Origin: an uncultured Prevotella sp.
GTDB taxonomy: Bacteria; Bacteroidota; Bacteroidia; Bacteroidales; Bacteroidaceae
NCBI GenBank assembly: GCA_900316015.1
Contig: ONBG01000025.1
Coordinates: forward strand, 20,129-84,128
Direction of reading: 5' to 3'
DNA: 64,000 nucleotides
Position numbers and translations under genes: made by a program. The notes under the pieces are model-generated. The model searched no databases, had not been told where the DNA came from, and worked only from the letters and a program-made list of their open reading frames with translations. Shown here in pieces: positions 34,488 through 45,314 of this stretch (positions within the stretch are counted from its first letter, which is position 1; every line of letters begins with the position of its first letter).

Positions 34488-34521
34488 AGGATCCCAATCC
34501 TCCGAAGAGAATTGGGATCCT
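34488..34521 (-). terminator. Terminator-like hairpin after rpmA
   Basis: AGGATCCCAAT (34488-34498) and ATTGGGATCCT (34511-34521) form a perfect 11-bp stem with a 12-base loop, 30 bases beyond the rpmA stop. The T tract on the minus side is weak, so it may act as a hairpin that protects the 3' end. Confidence 0.65.
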
Positions 34522-34551
34522 GTTGTTTGTTTGGAATAAGTTGTTTATGAT

Positions 34552-34815
34552 TTAAGCTTCAGCTTCTGGTATGACAGATACTGTACTCTTGTTGTTGCGA
34601 CCCTTGTGGAAGTTCACGACTCCATCAACGAGTGCATAAAGGGTATCGTCCTTACCAATGGCTACATTGTCACCAGGGTTGTGCTTGGTACCACGCTGGC
34701 GAACGATGATATTGCCTGCAATGCACTTCTGACCACCCCAGATCTTAACGCCTAATCTTTTTGAAGCTGATTCACGGCCGTTCTTAGAACTACCAACACC
34801 TTTCTTATGTGCCAT
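34552..34815 (-). CDS. rpmA: 50S ribosomal protein L27
   Basis: 87 residues starting [20 protein letters not shown], the hallmark of L27, whose N-terminus reaches the peptidyl transferase centre. Further marks are [31 protein letters not shown]. It lacks the nine-residue N-terminal pre-sequence found in Firmicutes. It follows rplU after 20 bases, the universal order. Confidence 0.97.
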   Translation of the reverse strand: MAHKKGVGSSKNGRESASKRLGVKIWGGQKCIAGNIIVRQRGTKHNPGDNVAIGKDDTLYALVDGVVNFHKGRNNKSTVSVIPEAEA

Positions 34816-34835
34816 TCTTGAATTCCTCCTTAACT

Positions 34836-35153
34836 TTAAGCGATTACTTGTTTAACTTCAACTTCTGTGAACTGTGCGCGCTGACCGTTTTTCTTGCGGC
34901 TGTCCTTACGACGTTTCATCTTGAAAACGATGACCTTGTCACCTTTTACAAGTGGGTTCACAACTTCTACAACTACCTTTGCACCCTCAACAGTAGGTGC
35001 GCCAACTGTGATAGCGCCCTCGTTGTCTACGAGAAGCACCTTGTCAAACTCAACAGTCTTGCCGGCTTCTGCTTCTTTGATGTGATGAACGAAGAGCTTT
35101 TTGCCCTGTTCTGCCTTGAACTGTTGACCGTTAATTTCTACAATTGCGTACAT
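34836..35153 (-). CDS. rplU: 50S ribosomal protein L21
   Basis: 105 residues: [20 protein letters not shown] at the start and [26 protein letters not shown] near the end are typical of L21, which binds 23S rRNA on the solvent side. It heads the rplU-rpmA operon, with a -7 box at 35270-35277 and an untranslated leader of about 110 bases that contains the palindrome TTGCCATTTGGCAA. Confidence 0.97.
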   Translation of the reverse strand: MYAIVEINGQQFKAEQGKKLFVHHIKEAEAGKTVEFDKVLLVDNEGAITVGAPTVEGAKVVVEVVNPLVKGDKVIVFKMKRRKDSRKKNGQRAQFTEVEVKQVIA

Positions 35154-35269
35154 TATTTATTATATGAACGGTTATTCCGCAAGGCGTCTGACTTCGTGCC
35201 AGCACTTTTTCAAGCCTCCACGGACTCTAATCTTTTCTGCGATAGCATTGCCATTTGGCAATCAACTTG

Positions 35270-35277
35270 CAAAGTTA
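35270..35277 (-). promoter_or_regulatory. -7 box of rplU-rpmA
   Basis: The minus strand reads TAACTTTG, matching TAnnTTTG. No clean -33 element at the ideal distance is seen. The leader between here and the ATG has a TTGCCATTTGGCAA palindrome that could serve control of ribosomal protein synthesis, but no known family is recognised. Confidence 0.55.
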
Positions 35278-35385
35278 GTGAATTTTGGACAAACTAAAGG
35301 ATCTTCTTGAAAAGAAATCTTCTTTTTAAGAGAAATTAACCATCTTGCGTCTTCTTTTCCTTGTGGTGCCGTATCGTTGAGTAAG

Positions 35386-35473
35386 AGGTTATCTCCTGCC
35401 TTGCAATAGGTCATCTCATGGAGCTCAAAAGGTTATCTATCGCAGCCTAAAAGGTCATCTCCTGGAGCATATG
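35386..35473. repeat. Four 22-bp imperfect tandem repeats
   Basis: AGGTYATCTM begins at 35386, 35408, 35430 and 35452, an exact period of 22 bp, and the units share the later GGAGC/GCAGC and AAA parts. The array lies in the 366-base gap between rplU and the zinc-ribbon gene; the rest of that gap holds only the rplU promoter. Confidence 0.75.
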
Positions 35474-35519
35474 AGGGATAGAGCTTCGCAATGATGCCGT
35501 AACATGCTGGTTATCAGAC

Positions 35520-35813
35520 CTATGTCCAGAATTCTTGTTCGCCGGTAGGTTCCATTCTTCCTCCACATTGAGGACAGGTATGCTTGTCCCAAATGGTAAT
35601 CTTGTCACTGCCACATTTTAGGCAGAGTCGTCCCACTTCGGTATTAAAACTGGGTGCTACGTCACCGATAACGCCTCCAACAACAATGTTTTGAATGGTC
35701 TTGCAGTCGGGACATGTCATGGCTGTGATATGTTGCCCGAAAAGTCCTTTTCCGTCATAGACCTCTACTTCATAGCCGCAGTGGAGGCATTTGTATTTCT
35801 TCTTCCAAGCCAT
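35520..35813 (-). CDS. Zinc-ribbon protein with four CxxC pairs
   Basis: 97 residues. Four CxxC pairs are visible: CLHCGYE, CPDCKT, CLKCGSD and CPQCGGR, enough for two zinc ribbons. The middle has a Gly/Val-rich stretch (IVVGGVIGDVAPSF). It starts MAWKKKYKCLHCGYEVEVYDG. The family is not known to me beyond small zinc-ribbon proteins; a nucleic acid or protein contact role is possible. It lies 14 bases after the glycosyltransferase operon. Confidence 0.65.
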   Translation of the reverse strand: MAWKKKYKCLHCGYEVEVYDGKGLFGQHITAMTCPDCKTIQNIVVGGVIGDVAPSFNTEVGRLCLKCGSDKITIWDKHTCPQCGGRMEPTGEQEFWT

Positions 35814-35827
35814 AGTCTTGTTGTTTC

Positions 35828-36928
35828 TTATGATTTTCTGTTGATATAGAAAGCTTCGTATTGCCTTGCCACCTTAGTATATTCATGATGACGCCGTATG
35901 TATTCCACGCTTTGGCGCTTGAGCAGAGGGATACGGTCTAAGTTCAGTACCAATTCTTCAAGCGCATGGTACACGCTTTGATAGGTGGGCTGCACATTGA
36001 TGATGGGGCGCAACTCGCTCTCATGCAGGATTTCGTAGTTCTCTGGTTCACCACCTCCGATGACGATAATTCCCTTGCTCATAGCGAGTAATGAATTCAT
36101 AGCTGGAGTATAGCTATAAAGCTGGTCCAGAATCACGTCGCTTCCTTCCATCAGATGTTGGTATTCTTGGAAAGGAACGCTCTCTGCGATGGTTAGGGTC
36201 ATCTTTTGAGGAAATCGTTCCTGGACATCCTGAGCCGCCTTGAGCATGATGTCCGTCCCCTTATACTCATTCCGGCTCTTATTGATGCCGATGAAGACGT
36301 TGCACGAATCGTAATGGTCCTTGATCACGGGGTCTGTGCTTGGCAGTTTAATAGGATAGGGGATGAAGGTAGTCTTATGGGGAAAGCAAGGGTGGTAGGA
36401 GACGTAATATTCATAAAGCCCTGCGATAATGCCGTCGCAGTCTTCTGCGATGAATTGGTTGAGCTTTTCCTTTTCCGTCCCTATCCACTCTTTCCTATCC
36501 TTCAAGGCATCTGCATTGGTCCTGAGGGTACTGCCTATATTGAAATCACTATACCTCAAGGGTTTTGCTTCGATACAGGACTTGACCCAATAAGAATCCA
36601 TCCCATAGGCTCCGAGAAATACGTTCCCGTTGTGTCTGCGAAGGTAATGGTAAATCGCCCAGATCCTTTCCGCCTTGACCTCAAGGAACATGGGATTGAT
36701 GATTTGTACGACATCATACCCCTTCAGATGAGGGAGAAGGCTATATAATCGAAGCAAGTAGCGAATGCCTCCGAAGTGCGTCGGTACACGACGTAGGTTT
36801 ATGTCCCGGGGATAGTCTTTCCAGAAGTCACCATTGCTCAGGACCGTGACCTCATGGCCTAACGTTCGCAGCCCTTGGGCGAGCGTCCAGTGCACGTTGC
36901 TGTATTCTCCTATCAACAATATTCTCAT
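35828..36928 (-). CDS. Glycosyltransferase, GT4-like
   Basis: 366 residues. The protein starts MRILLIGEYSNVHWTLAQGLRTLGHEVTV, a GT-B nucleotide-sugar fold N-terminus, and has IGINKSRNEYKGTDIMLKAA and GIIVIGGGEPENYEILHE, the region where GT4 enzymes bind the donor. It overlaps the upstream GT2 gene by four bases. It probably adds a sugar to surface polysaccharide or lipopolysaccharide together with its two GT2 neighbours. Confidence 0.75.
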   Translation of the reverse strand: MRILLIGEYSNVHWTLAQGLRTLGHEVTVLSNGDFWKDYPRDINLRRVPTHFGGIRYLLRLYSLLPHLKGYDVVQIINPMFLEVKAERIWAIYHYLRRHNGNVFLGAYGMDSYWVKSCIEAKPLRYSDFNIGSTLRTNADALKDRKEWIGTEKEKLNQFIAEDCDGIIAGLYEYYVSYHPCFPHKTTFIPYPIKLPSTDPVIKDHYDSCNVFIGINKSRNEYKGTDIMLKAAQDVQERFPQKMTLTIAESVPFQEYQHLMEGSDVILDQLYSYTPAMNSLLAMSKGIIVIGGGEPENYEILHESELRPIINVQPTYQSVYHALEELVLNLDRIPLLKRQSVEYIRRHHEYTKVARQYEAFYINRKS

Positions 36929-37920
36929 GATATACTAATGACGGGTGCCATGGCAAGCAGTAGCCTGCGCCCTATTTTATGATTGACAACCTTGCTGAAG
37001 ACATAATATTTTCTCGTGTATTTCCTGGCAGGTAAAGGGAAGAGCCCCCTTGCCCTGAGGCGTTCTACCGTTTCCTCTAACTTTTGTTGGCTGCGCGTGA
37101 TGCAGATCACGTGGTACAGATACTCCATGGACAGTTGGGCAATCCTCCTGTTCAAGGCAACGCGATCGTTCAGGGGAAGTGTGCCTGCCACGTCTTGCAA
37201 GTGGAAGAGGATATGTTCGATATCTTCCAATCGCTTGGATAGGATGCGTGGATCTTTGCCATGGACGATGGAGCCGTCGCATACACGATAGAAATATGGG
37301 CGCGCATCCGTCTTGAAGACTTTGCCCGCCCGCAGGAGAAGCAAAGGGGTGAACTCCTCATCTTCATGGAGCCGACCGACGGGAAACTGCAAATTGCCTA
37401 CGATATCCTTGCAGAAAAGATAGCCACAGGCAGAGGAATGGAGGTTGTTGTCATGGAGGAACGTGGCACCGGACACTGGTCCGTCAGAGATAAAGGACTC
37501 ATCCACGGCGTCCTCATTGGCAAACTCGAAGAATAAAACATCCGGGAGGTGAGCCTGGACGAAGTCTATGCACCTGTCATAGGATTCCGGAACCAATCTG
37601 TCATCAGCATCCACGAATTGGATATATTGCCCAGAAGCAAGGCGAAGCCCGATATTGCGAGCAGAGCTAAGACCTAAGTTTTCCTGACGAAGATAAATGA
37701 CCTGGTCTCTCAACTCCAACAAATCGTTCATGGGTGAGACGTCGCTTCCGTCATCAATGATCAAGATTTCCCGCTTTTCTGCCTGCAAATGGAGGGCAAG
37801 GATGCTGTGGATGCATTCCTTGAGGAAGGCAAGAGGCTTATTATAATAGGTAATGATGAAGCTGATCAGCGGTTTCTCCGATAAACACTGTGTATCCGTC
37901 TGTTCCATTTGCACATCCAT
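36925..37920 (-). CDS. Family 2 glycosyltransferase
   Basis: 331 residues, GT-A fold. Marks: PLISFIITYYNKPLAFLKECIHSIL, then LIIDDGSDVSPMNDLLEL, LGLSSARNIGLRLASGQYIQFVDADDRLV with the DxD-type metal site (VDADD). The C-terminal part is helical. Its start overlaps the end of the next GT2 gene by about 55 bases (43 if the second Met is used). The three-gene cluster is probably transcribed from the promoter at 38803. Confidence 0.87.
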   Translation of the reverse strand: MDVQMEQTDTQCLSEKPLISFIITYYNKPLAFLKECIHSILALHLQAEKREILIIDDGSDVSPMNDLLELRDQVIYLRQENLGLSSARNIGLRLASGQYIQFVDADDRLVPESYDRCIDFVQAHLPDVLFFEFANEDAVDESFISDGPVSGATFLHDNNLHSSACGYLFCKDIVGNLQFPVGRLHEDEEFTPLLLLRAGKVFKTDARPYFYRVCDGSIVHGKDPRILSKRLEDIEHILFHLQDVAGTLPLNDRVALNRRIAQLSMEYLYHVICITRSQQKLEETVERLRARGLFPLPARKYTRKYYVFSKVVNHKIGRRLLLAMAPVISIS

Positions 37921-38795
37921 TTAGTTCCAAAGATATTAAGTAATGTCAGCTTGAAGTTATAAAGAGGGTAGAGCGCATACGATGGAAAGGGCATTTTTTT
38001 GAGCTTTGTCTCCTGTCCAGTCCTTTCGTAGACGTCCATCTGGATATTCAGGACGCTTGCATAATACTGCCGGTAAAGAACAGAGTCCTTAGGCGGGAGC
38101 TGAGTCAGAGCCTGAAGGTGGAATTGGAGTAAGTCGCCTAACTGCTTGCCATCAGCCATCCTGGTGATACCCTGGGGATTGTCATAGTAATAATAGAGCC
38201 CTGCAGATGTCGTCGCGACTGTCTTGCACCGCTCCAGGAGAGCGGGCAAGATGCCCATGTCCTCGAATGACTTCCCTTCAGGAAAGGACAGTCCTTGGAA
38301 GAGCGTCCGCCTAAACACCTTGTTACAAACATAGGAATGAGCATATACTTTCCCCGTCAACCAGTAATCGTACATGCTGTGAAAGACATGGTCTCCTAAC
38401 CTTAGAACATGCTGCCTGTTGGGGTTGGAATAATGGACGAAGGCTCCATACTCCAAGATATCATATTCAGGGTGGACGGCAAGGATAGACATCAACCTAT
38501 CTAATGTCCCAGTCTCGATTCTGTCATCACTGTCTATGAACGTAACATGTTTACCTGTAGCCAGTTTGATTCCTGTGTTTCGAGCATGACTTAACCCTCC
38601 ATGCGCTTGATGGATCACCCTTATTCGGGTCTCTTTCCGCCCATAATCATCACAGAGTTGGTCGCAAGGATTTCCACTTCCATCGTCCACTAAAAGGATC
38701 TCATAATCCTTAAAGGATTGCGATAGAATGCTATCCATACAACGGCCCAAGGTCTTTTCCGTATGATATACAGGGATAATGATACTCAATTTCAT
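37866..38795 (-). CDS. Family 2 glycosyltransferase
   Basis: 309 residues, GT-A fold: MKLSIIIPVYHTEKTLGRCMDSILSQSF, YEILLVDDGSGN, GLSHARNTGIKLATGKHVTFIDSDDRIE with the IDSDD metal site. First gene of the minus-strand glycosyltransferase run, immediately behind a -7 box. It is a paralogue of the downstream GT2, sharing the same motif order. The substrate is unknown. Confidence 0.88.
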   Translation of the reverse strand: MKLSIIIPVYHTEKTLGRCMDSILSQSFKDYEILLVDDGSGNPCDQLCDDYGRKETRIRVIHQAHGGLSHARNTGIKLATGKHVTFIDSDDRIETGTLDRLMSILAVHPEYDILEYGAFVHYSNPNRQHVLRLGDHVFHSMYDYWLTGKVYAHSYVCNKVFRRTLFQGLSFPEGKSFEDMGILPALLERCKTVATTSAGLYYYYDNPQGITRMADGKQLGDLLQFHLQALTQLPPKDSVLYRQYYASVLNIQMDVYERTGQETKLKKMPFPSYALYPLYNFKLTLLNIFGTKWMCKWNRRIHSVYRRNR

Positions 38796-38802
38796 TTGAC
38801 TT

Positions 38803-38810
38803 CAAAATTA
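38803..38810 (-). promoter_or_regulatory. -7 box of the glycosyltransferase operon
   Basis: The minus strand reads TAATTTTG eight bases before the ATG of the first gene, so the transcript would have a very short leader. A T-rich stretch upstream may serve as the -33 element. Confidence 0.5.
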
Positions 38811-39013
38811 GCAATTATCTTGTAAAAATCCGGTATGATCACTCTAAAATGTCAGATTTATAATATTTTTTAATCAAATAGGATGTTGTTCCATCTCTCT
38901 TATCCATTGATCAAAATGTCGAAAAATGCGTCAAAGTTTGTTCTTTCATGTAAAAATCCCGTTAAAGCTGGATAAAAAATGAGCATATTTCTTGGTTGTT
39001 TAAGATAATTTGT

Positions 39014-39021
39014 TAATTTTG
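39014..39021 (+). promoter_or_regulatory. -7 box of nhaD
   Basis: TAATTTTG matches the consensus. It rules out the TTG at 39010 as start and favours ATG 39046, since transcription would start near 39028. Confidence 0.6.
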
Positions 39022-39045
39022 CGACTCGAAATTGAAATTGGAATT

Positions 39046-40461
39046 ATGCCATTGATGACCCTTATTATTGTTGCCATATTACTACTCGCTTATCTTCTCA
39101 TTGCGACTGAGAACCTAACGAAGATGAACAAAGCGGCAGTTGCTGTCTTTGCAGGTACTTTGGGTTGGGTGTTGTACATTTCTTATGGCTCTGACTTCGT
39201 GATGAGTGAGCACCCAACAGAATATGTGGCTTTTCTAAACGGCATGGTTCCAACCAGTGCGACGGTAAAGCAATTCATTGCCCAAAACATATTCCTAAAG
39301 TATGTAGGAGAGGCTTCCGAGATTGTCTTGTTCCTGTTGGCAACCATGACAATCGTTGAAATCTTATATAATAACGGATGTTTTGACTTTATTTCCCAGT
39401 TGCTACGAACACGCAGCAGCAAGAAAATGCTCTGGATGCTATCGTGTGTCACATTGGTTATCTCCGCCAATTTGGATAACCTGACGACCACTGTGATGAT
39501 GTTGACGATCATGCATGGTGTCGTGCAAAGTCGCAGGCAACGGATGCTCTTTGGGTCAGCTATCGTTTTAGCAGCCAACTGGGGTGGGGCTGTCACCGTG
39601 ATCGGTGACCCGACCGGACTCGTGCTATGGAACATCGGTGCCGTTACCCCTTCCACTTTCTTCTTGGCATTGGTGATTCCTTGTCTCATCGCTTGGTTTC
39701 TGCCTACATGGTGGATCGGTCGGATGTTGCCTGAGCGCGTGGATGTGGCTTGGATCTCTATGCCTTATCGCGGCGATGACACCCGATTGAACGTTGGGCA
39801 ACGCCTGGCCATGCTGATTGTAGGCATTGGAGGACTGTGGTTCATCCCTTCTTTCCATAGCATTACGAAACTCAGTCCCTTCTTGGGTGCCTTCTGTGTG
39901 TTGGCCATTCTGTGGATCGTCAATGAAATTTTCAACCGGAACTTGCATACAGACGAGATGATCCAACGCCGTATCCCACGCGTGTTGCAATACGGAGTAC
40001 TGCAGATGATGCTATTTGTGATGGGCATCATGTTAGCCGTTGGAGTTGTACAGGAAACAGGGGCCTTACGCGATCTATCCCAGTTCTTTACCAAGCATCT
40101 CAACGATAACATCTGGATAGGAGGCGCATTGATGGGCTTATTGAGTACTGTTGTTGATAATTTCGCGACGGCCATGCCGATGATCGCCATGCATCCCATA
40201 CAACCATCTGCATTGACAGACATGAGTATGGCAGGTGGTCCGGCTTCTTTTGCACAGAATGGAGCCTATTGGCTGATTATCGCCTATGCTGTGGCTGCCG
40301 GTGGGAACATCTTATGTATCGGCTCGATGAGCGGTCTGGCCCTGATCAAGATGGAGCGACTGCATGTCGGATGGTTCTTGAAGAACGTAGGTTGGAAATC
40401 GATGATGGGCTCATTGCTCGGATTTGTAATCCTTTGGGTGGTGATAACATTTTTCATATAG
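39046..40461 (+). CDS. nhaD: NhaD-type Na+/H+ antiporter
   Basis: 471 residues from ATG 39046, about 12 membrane helices. The paired motifs of the ArsB/NhaD ion transporter superfamily are present: SANLDNLTTTVMMLTI (about residue 142) and LLSTVVDNFATAMPMIAM (about 370), where the DN pairs sit at the unwound helices that bind the ion. NhaD exchanges cytoplasmic sodium for protons and supports pH and salt balance. It lies before pfkA with a 34-base gap. Confidence 0.87.
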   Translation: MPLMTLIIVAILLLAYLLIATENLTKMNKAAVAVFAGTLGWVLYISYGSDFVMSEHPTEYVAFLNGMVPTSATVKQFIAQNIFLKYVGEASEIVLFLLATMTIVEILYNNGCFDFISQLLRTRSSKKMLWMLSCVTLVISANLDNLTTTVMMLTIMHGVVQSRRQRMLFGSAIVLAANWGGAVTVIGDPTGLVLWNIGAVTPSTFFLALVIPCLIAWFLPTWWIGRMLPERVDVAWISMPYRGDDTRLNVGQRLAMLIVGIGGLWFIPSFHSITKLSPFLGAFCVLAILWIVNEIFNRNLHTDEMIQRRIPRVLQYGVLQMMLFVMGIMLAVGVVQETGALRDLSQFFTKHLNDNIWIGGALMGLLSTVVDNFATAMPMIAMHPIQPSALTDMSMAGGPASFAQNGAYWLIIAYAVAAGGNILCIGSMSGLALIKMERLHVGWFLKNVGWKSMMGSLLGFVILWVVITFFI

Positions 40462-40495
40462 CATAAAGAAATTAGTAAAATAGGTATTTGAAATT

Positions 40496-41473
40496 ATGAC
40501 AAAGATTAAGACTATTGGAGTACTGACTTCCGGTGGTGATGCACCTGGGATGAATGCCGCGATTCGAGCCGTGACGCGTGCCGGTATCTGTAACGGTTTT
40601 AAGATTAAAGGCATTTATCGTGGCTACGACGGACTGATCAATGGGGAGGTTCAGGATTTCACGACTGAGAATGTGAGTGGTATCATCATGTCGGGTGGTA
40701 CGATCTTGAAGACGGCTCGTTCGAAAGAGTTCATGACGCCAGAAGGAAAGAAAAAAGCCTATGAGCAGATGGTCGCCCATGGGATTGATGCTTTGGTTGT
40801 CATTGGCGGAAACGGTTCCTTGACCGGAGCCATGCAGATGGCACAGGAATATGATATCTGTTGCATTGGCTTGCCAGGAACCATTGACAACGACTTATAC
40901 GGGACTGACTCTACTATTGGATATGACACGACACTGAATACGATTGTAGAATGCGTCGACCGAATCCGTGACACGGCACAAAGCCATGAGCGAATCTTCT
41001 TCGTGGAAGTGATGGGGCGTGATGCCGGGTTCCTTGCCCAAAACAGTGCTATTGCATCTGGGGCAGAAGCAGCGATCATCCCTGAGGACTCTACCGACGT
41101 AGACCAGTTGGCAAGATTCATGGAGCGGGGCATCCGAAAATCCAAGAAGAGTTGCATAGTCATCGTCTCTGAGAGCCCCAAGTGCGGTGCCATGTACTAT
41201 GCGGAACGTGTGCGCAAGGAATTCCCACAGTTCGACGTACGTGTATCCATCCTCGGTCACCTGCAGCGTGGCGGTCGTCCTTCTGCTCATGACCGTATTC
41301 TCGCCTCCCGCACGGGTGTGGCAGCCATTGATGCGATCATGCAAGGGCAACGGAATATCATGGTGGGCGTACGCAACAACGAGATCGTCTATGTTCCCCT
41401 GAGCGAAGCGATTCGAAGCGATAAGCCGTTTGACCGGAATCTGATCAAGGTCTTAGATGAACTGAGCATCTAA
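40496..41473 (+). CDS. pfkA: 6-phosphofructokinase, PfkA type
   Basis: 325 residues, the normal length. Phosphorylates fructose 6-phosphate in glycolysis. Visible marks are [15 protein letters not shown] (ATP loop), [16 protein letters not shown] with the catalytic Asp of [15 protein letters not shown] and [17 protein letters not shown] (fructose phosphate site). Gly before TIDND suggests ATP rather than pyrophosphate as donor. The usual GGDGS loop reads GGNGS here, an Asp-to-Asn change at a position that normally helps hold Mg-ATP. Activity may still be normal, as this could be a lineage variant. Confidence 0.92.
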   Translation: MTKIKTIGVLTSGGDAPGMNAAIRAVTRAGICNGFKIKGIYRGYDGLINGEVQDFTTENVSGIIMSGGTILKTARSKEFMTPEGKKKAYEQMVAHGIDALVVIGGNGSLTGAMQMAQEYDICCIGLPGTIDNDLYGTDSTIGYDTTLNTIVECVDRIRDTAQSHERIFFVEVMGRDAGFLAQNSAIASGAEAAIIPEDSTDVDQLARFMERGIRKSKKSCIVIVSESPKCGAMYYAERVRKEFPQFDVRVSILGHLQRGGRPSAHDRILASRTGVAAIDAIMQGQRNIMVGVRNNEIVYVPLSEAIRSDKPFDRNLIKVLDELSI

Positions 41474-41561
41474 CGGGTTGACCATTTGTCGCCAATAGTT
41501 GCCGTATTGGAAACAAGCGGGGCAAAAGGCGAAAAGAGCCAGAAATAAACAGCTGAAAAAG

Positions 41562-41592
41562 TTGGGGCTGATCAAATAATTTGTTATTTTTG
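41562..41592 (+). promoter_or_regulatory. ATP synthase operon promoter
   Basis: TTGG at 41562-41565 and TATTTTTG at 41585-41592 are 19 bp apart. The start would be near 41600, giving a leader of about 48 bases before atpD. Confidence 0.7.
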
Positions 41593-41644
41593 CCCCACGG
41601 AAAATCTTGGATTGGAAATCTCAAGTTAACATTTAAAATAATAG

Positions 41645-43174
<1,530 letters not shown>

Positions 43175-43179
43175 AGAGT

Positions 43180-43434
43180 ATGCTAAACCTGAAGATTGTT
43201 TCCCCAGAAAAGGTTGAGTTTACCGGTGAGGTGAAGAGCGTAAGTGTTCCTGGAACGCTCGGGGCTTTCGAGATCCTGAACAACCACGCGCCGATCATCT
43301 CCTCCCTGGAAAAGGGAGTGGTGGAATATACAACCCAAGATGGCAAACAGCAACTCAATATCTATGGCGGGTTTGTAGAAGTAAAGAAGAATGGGGTAAG
43401 CATCTGCGCGGAGATATCACCAGATGAGAAGTAA
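43180..43434 (+). CDS. atpC: F1 ATP synthase subunit epsilon, short form
   Basis: 84 residues against about 135 in E. coli. The whole N-terminal beta-sandwich is present (LNLKIVSPEKVEFTGEVKSV, then GAFEILNNHAPIISSLEKG), and the sequence stops at the point where the C-terminal pair of helices would begin. That helical part inhibits ATP hydrolysis in other bacteria, so the enzyme must be restrained in some other way. It is five bases downstream of atpD. Confidence 0.92.
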   Translation: MLNLKIVSPEKVEFTGEVKSVSVPGTLGAFEILNNHAPIISSLEKGVVEYTTQDGKQQLNIYGGFVEVKKNGVSICAEISPDEK

Positions 43435-43442
43435 AGTAAGAT

Positions 43443-43856
43443 ATGATTCAAACTGATCCGATTGAACAATATGGGCGGCAGTACCGCAAGGTCTCTTTGT
43501 GGATCATTGTCGCATTGTTTCTGATGGGACTCCTCTATGTACAATTGGGGAACCAGCAGGAATACCTGAATGCTCTGTCTATCAGCGCGATCTTTTCTTT
43601 GCTCTGCAGTATCGCTTTAGGGATGTCTTGGCAATCTGTGGCAAAACATTCCCCTATGGTACTGACAAAGTTCTACTTGGTAGCTCCAGCCCTTCGGATG
43701 CTGTCTGCCTTTGCAGTGTTTGCAATTTACTGTGTGGCAGTGCGCGAAAGAAGTGCTGTCTTGGGCTTTACCGTCATCTTCCTTATTTTCTATTTCGTGC
43801 TATTGGTATATGACTGTATCTTTTTTGCCCGTATAGAAAAGCATAATAAACAATAA
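43443..43856 (+). CDS. AtpI-like membrane protein of the ATP synthase operon
   Basis: 137 residues with four hydrophobic helices (about residues 17-33, 43-60, 74-96 and 107-127). The position between epsilon and subunit a is where Bacteroidota keep an AtpI-like protein, which is thought to help c-ring assembly or magnesium uptake. Sequence similarity to E. coli AtpI is not obvious by eye; the call depends on context and topology. Confidence 0.65.
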   Translation: MIQTDPIEQYGRQYRKVSLWIIVALFLMGLLYVQLGNQQEYLNALSISAIFSLLCSIALGMSWQSVAKHSPMVLTKFYLVAPALRMLSAFAVFAIYCVAVRERSAVLGFTVIFLIFYFVLLVYDCIFFARIEKHNKQ

Positions 43857-43866
43857 AAAGTAAGAA

Positions 43867-44964
43867 ATGAAATATATCAAACAATTGTTTTTCCTGTTGA
43901 TGATGTTGCTTCTGCTGGTACCTTCCCAGGTCTCGGCTAAGGAGCAAATTGACGTCAAGAACATTTTGTGGGGTCATATTAAAGATTCTTATGAATGGCA
44001 TGTCACGACGATTGGTGGTGAGCCCGTTGTGATCAACCTGCCTGTCATCGTGAAGACCAATACGGGTTGGCATGTTTTCTGCAGCAGTGCATTTTCAGAA
44101 GAGAAGGATGCGCAAGGCGATCGTCCAGGTCCATTTAATCTAAAGATCAAGAATGGTGATGCAAAACAGTATCCAGGAAAGATCGTGGAAAAAGTGGGGA
44201 ACGAGGAAGTGCGTCCCTTGGACATCTCAATTACCAAGACAGTTTGCGTCCTCTTCATCAATGCGATCTTGTTACTGATCTGTGTACTTATCCCTGCTCG
44301 CTGGTGCCGTAAGCACAAGATTGACGATCCGGCTCCAAAAGGATTCACAGGGCTGATGCACATGTTCATCATGTCAATTTACAATGACGTGGTCAAGTCA
44401 ACGCTTGGGGACGAAGCTCCCAAGTATGCCCCGTGGCTACTGAGCTGCTTCTTCTTCATTTTCCTCTCCAATATCATGGGAATCGTACCTTTCCCACCAG
44501 GAGGTGGAAATCTGACAGGTAACATCGCATGTACGTTCTTCTTTGGATTTACGACCTTCCTGATCACGAATTTTACAGGAACGAAAGCTTATTGGAAAGA
44601 TATTTTCTGGCCAGATGTTCCTACGTGGTTGAAAGTGCCCGTCCCATTGATGCCGTTCATTGAGCTTTTTGGAATCTTTACGAAACCTCTGGCCCTGACC
44701 ATTCGACTCTTTGCCAATATGATGGCAGGGCATGCCATCGCATTGTCATTTGCTGCCATGATCTTCATCATGTTCAAAATCAGTGACCAGGCAATCGTCA
44801 ATTACAGTGCAGGAACCGGAATGACGATCGTAAGTGTTGCGATGAGCTGTTTCATGATGCTCCTCGAAGTATTGGTAAGCTACATCCAGGCATTGGTATT
44901 CACCATGCTGAGTGCAGTTTTCATCTCTTTGGCTCATGTGAAAGAAGAGCCAGCAGAAGCTTAG
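43867..44964 (+). CDS. atpB: F0 ATP synthase subunit a
   Basis: 365 residues, longer than the 270 of E. coli because of an N-terminal signal-like helix (LFFLLMMLLLLVPSQVSA) and a periplasmic stretch of about 100 residues before the first conserved helix. The proton-channel motif ALTIRLFANMMAGHAI contains the essential Arg, and the closing YIQALVFTMLSAVFISLAH is typical. The long N-terminal part is a usual trait of this phylum. Confidence 0.95.
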   Translation: MKYIKQLFFLLMMLLLLVPSQVSAKEQIDVKNILWGHIKDSYEWHVTTIGGEPVVINLPVIVKTNTGWHVFCSSAFSEEKDAQGDRPGPFNLKIKNGDAKQYPGKIVEKVGNEEVRPLDISITKTVCVLFINAILLLICVLIPARWCRKHKIDDPAPKGFTGLMHMFIMSIYNDVVKSTLGDEAPKYAPWLLSCFFFIFLSNIMGIVPFPPGGGNLTGNIACTFFFGFTTFLITNFTGTKAYWKDIFWPDVPTWLKVPVPLMPFIELFGIFTKPLALTIRLFANMMAGHAIALSFAAMIFIMFKISDQAIVNYSAGTGMTIVSVAMSCFMMLLEVLVSYIQALVFTMLSAVFISLAHVKEEPAEA

Positions 44965-45014
44965 TCCTATGTGGTCTACCCTCATTAGGATAGCTTCAAT
45001 TGTTATGTGAATAA

Positions 45015-45287
<273 letters not shown>

Positions 45288-45314
45288 TTATAAATCATAC
45301 TTTAACCAGTATAT

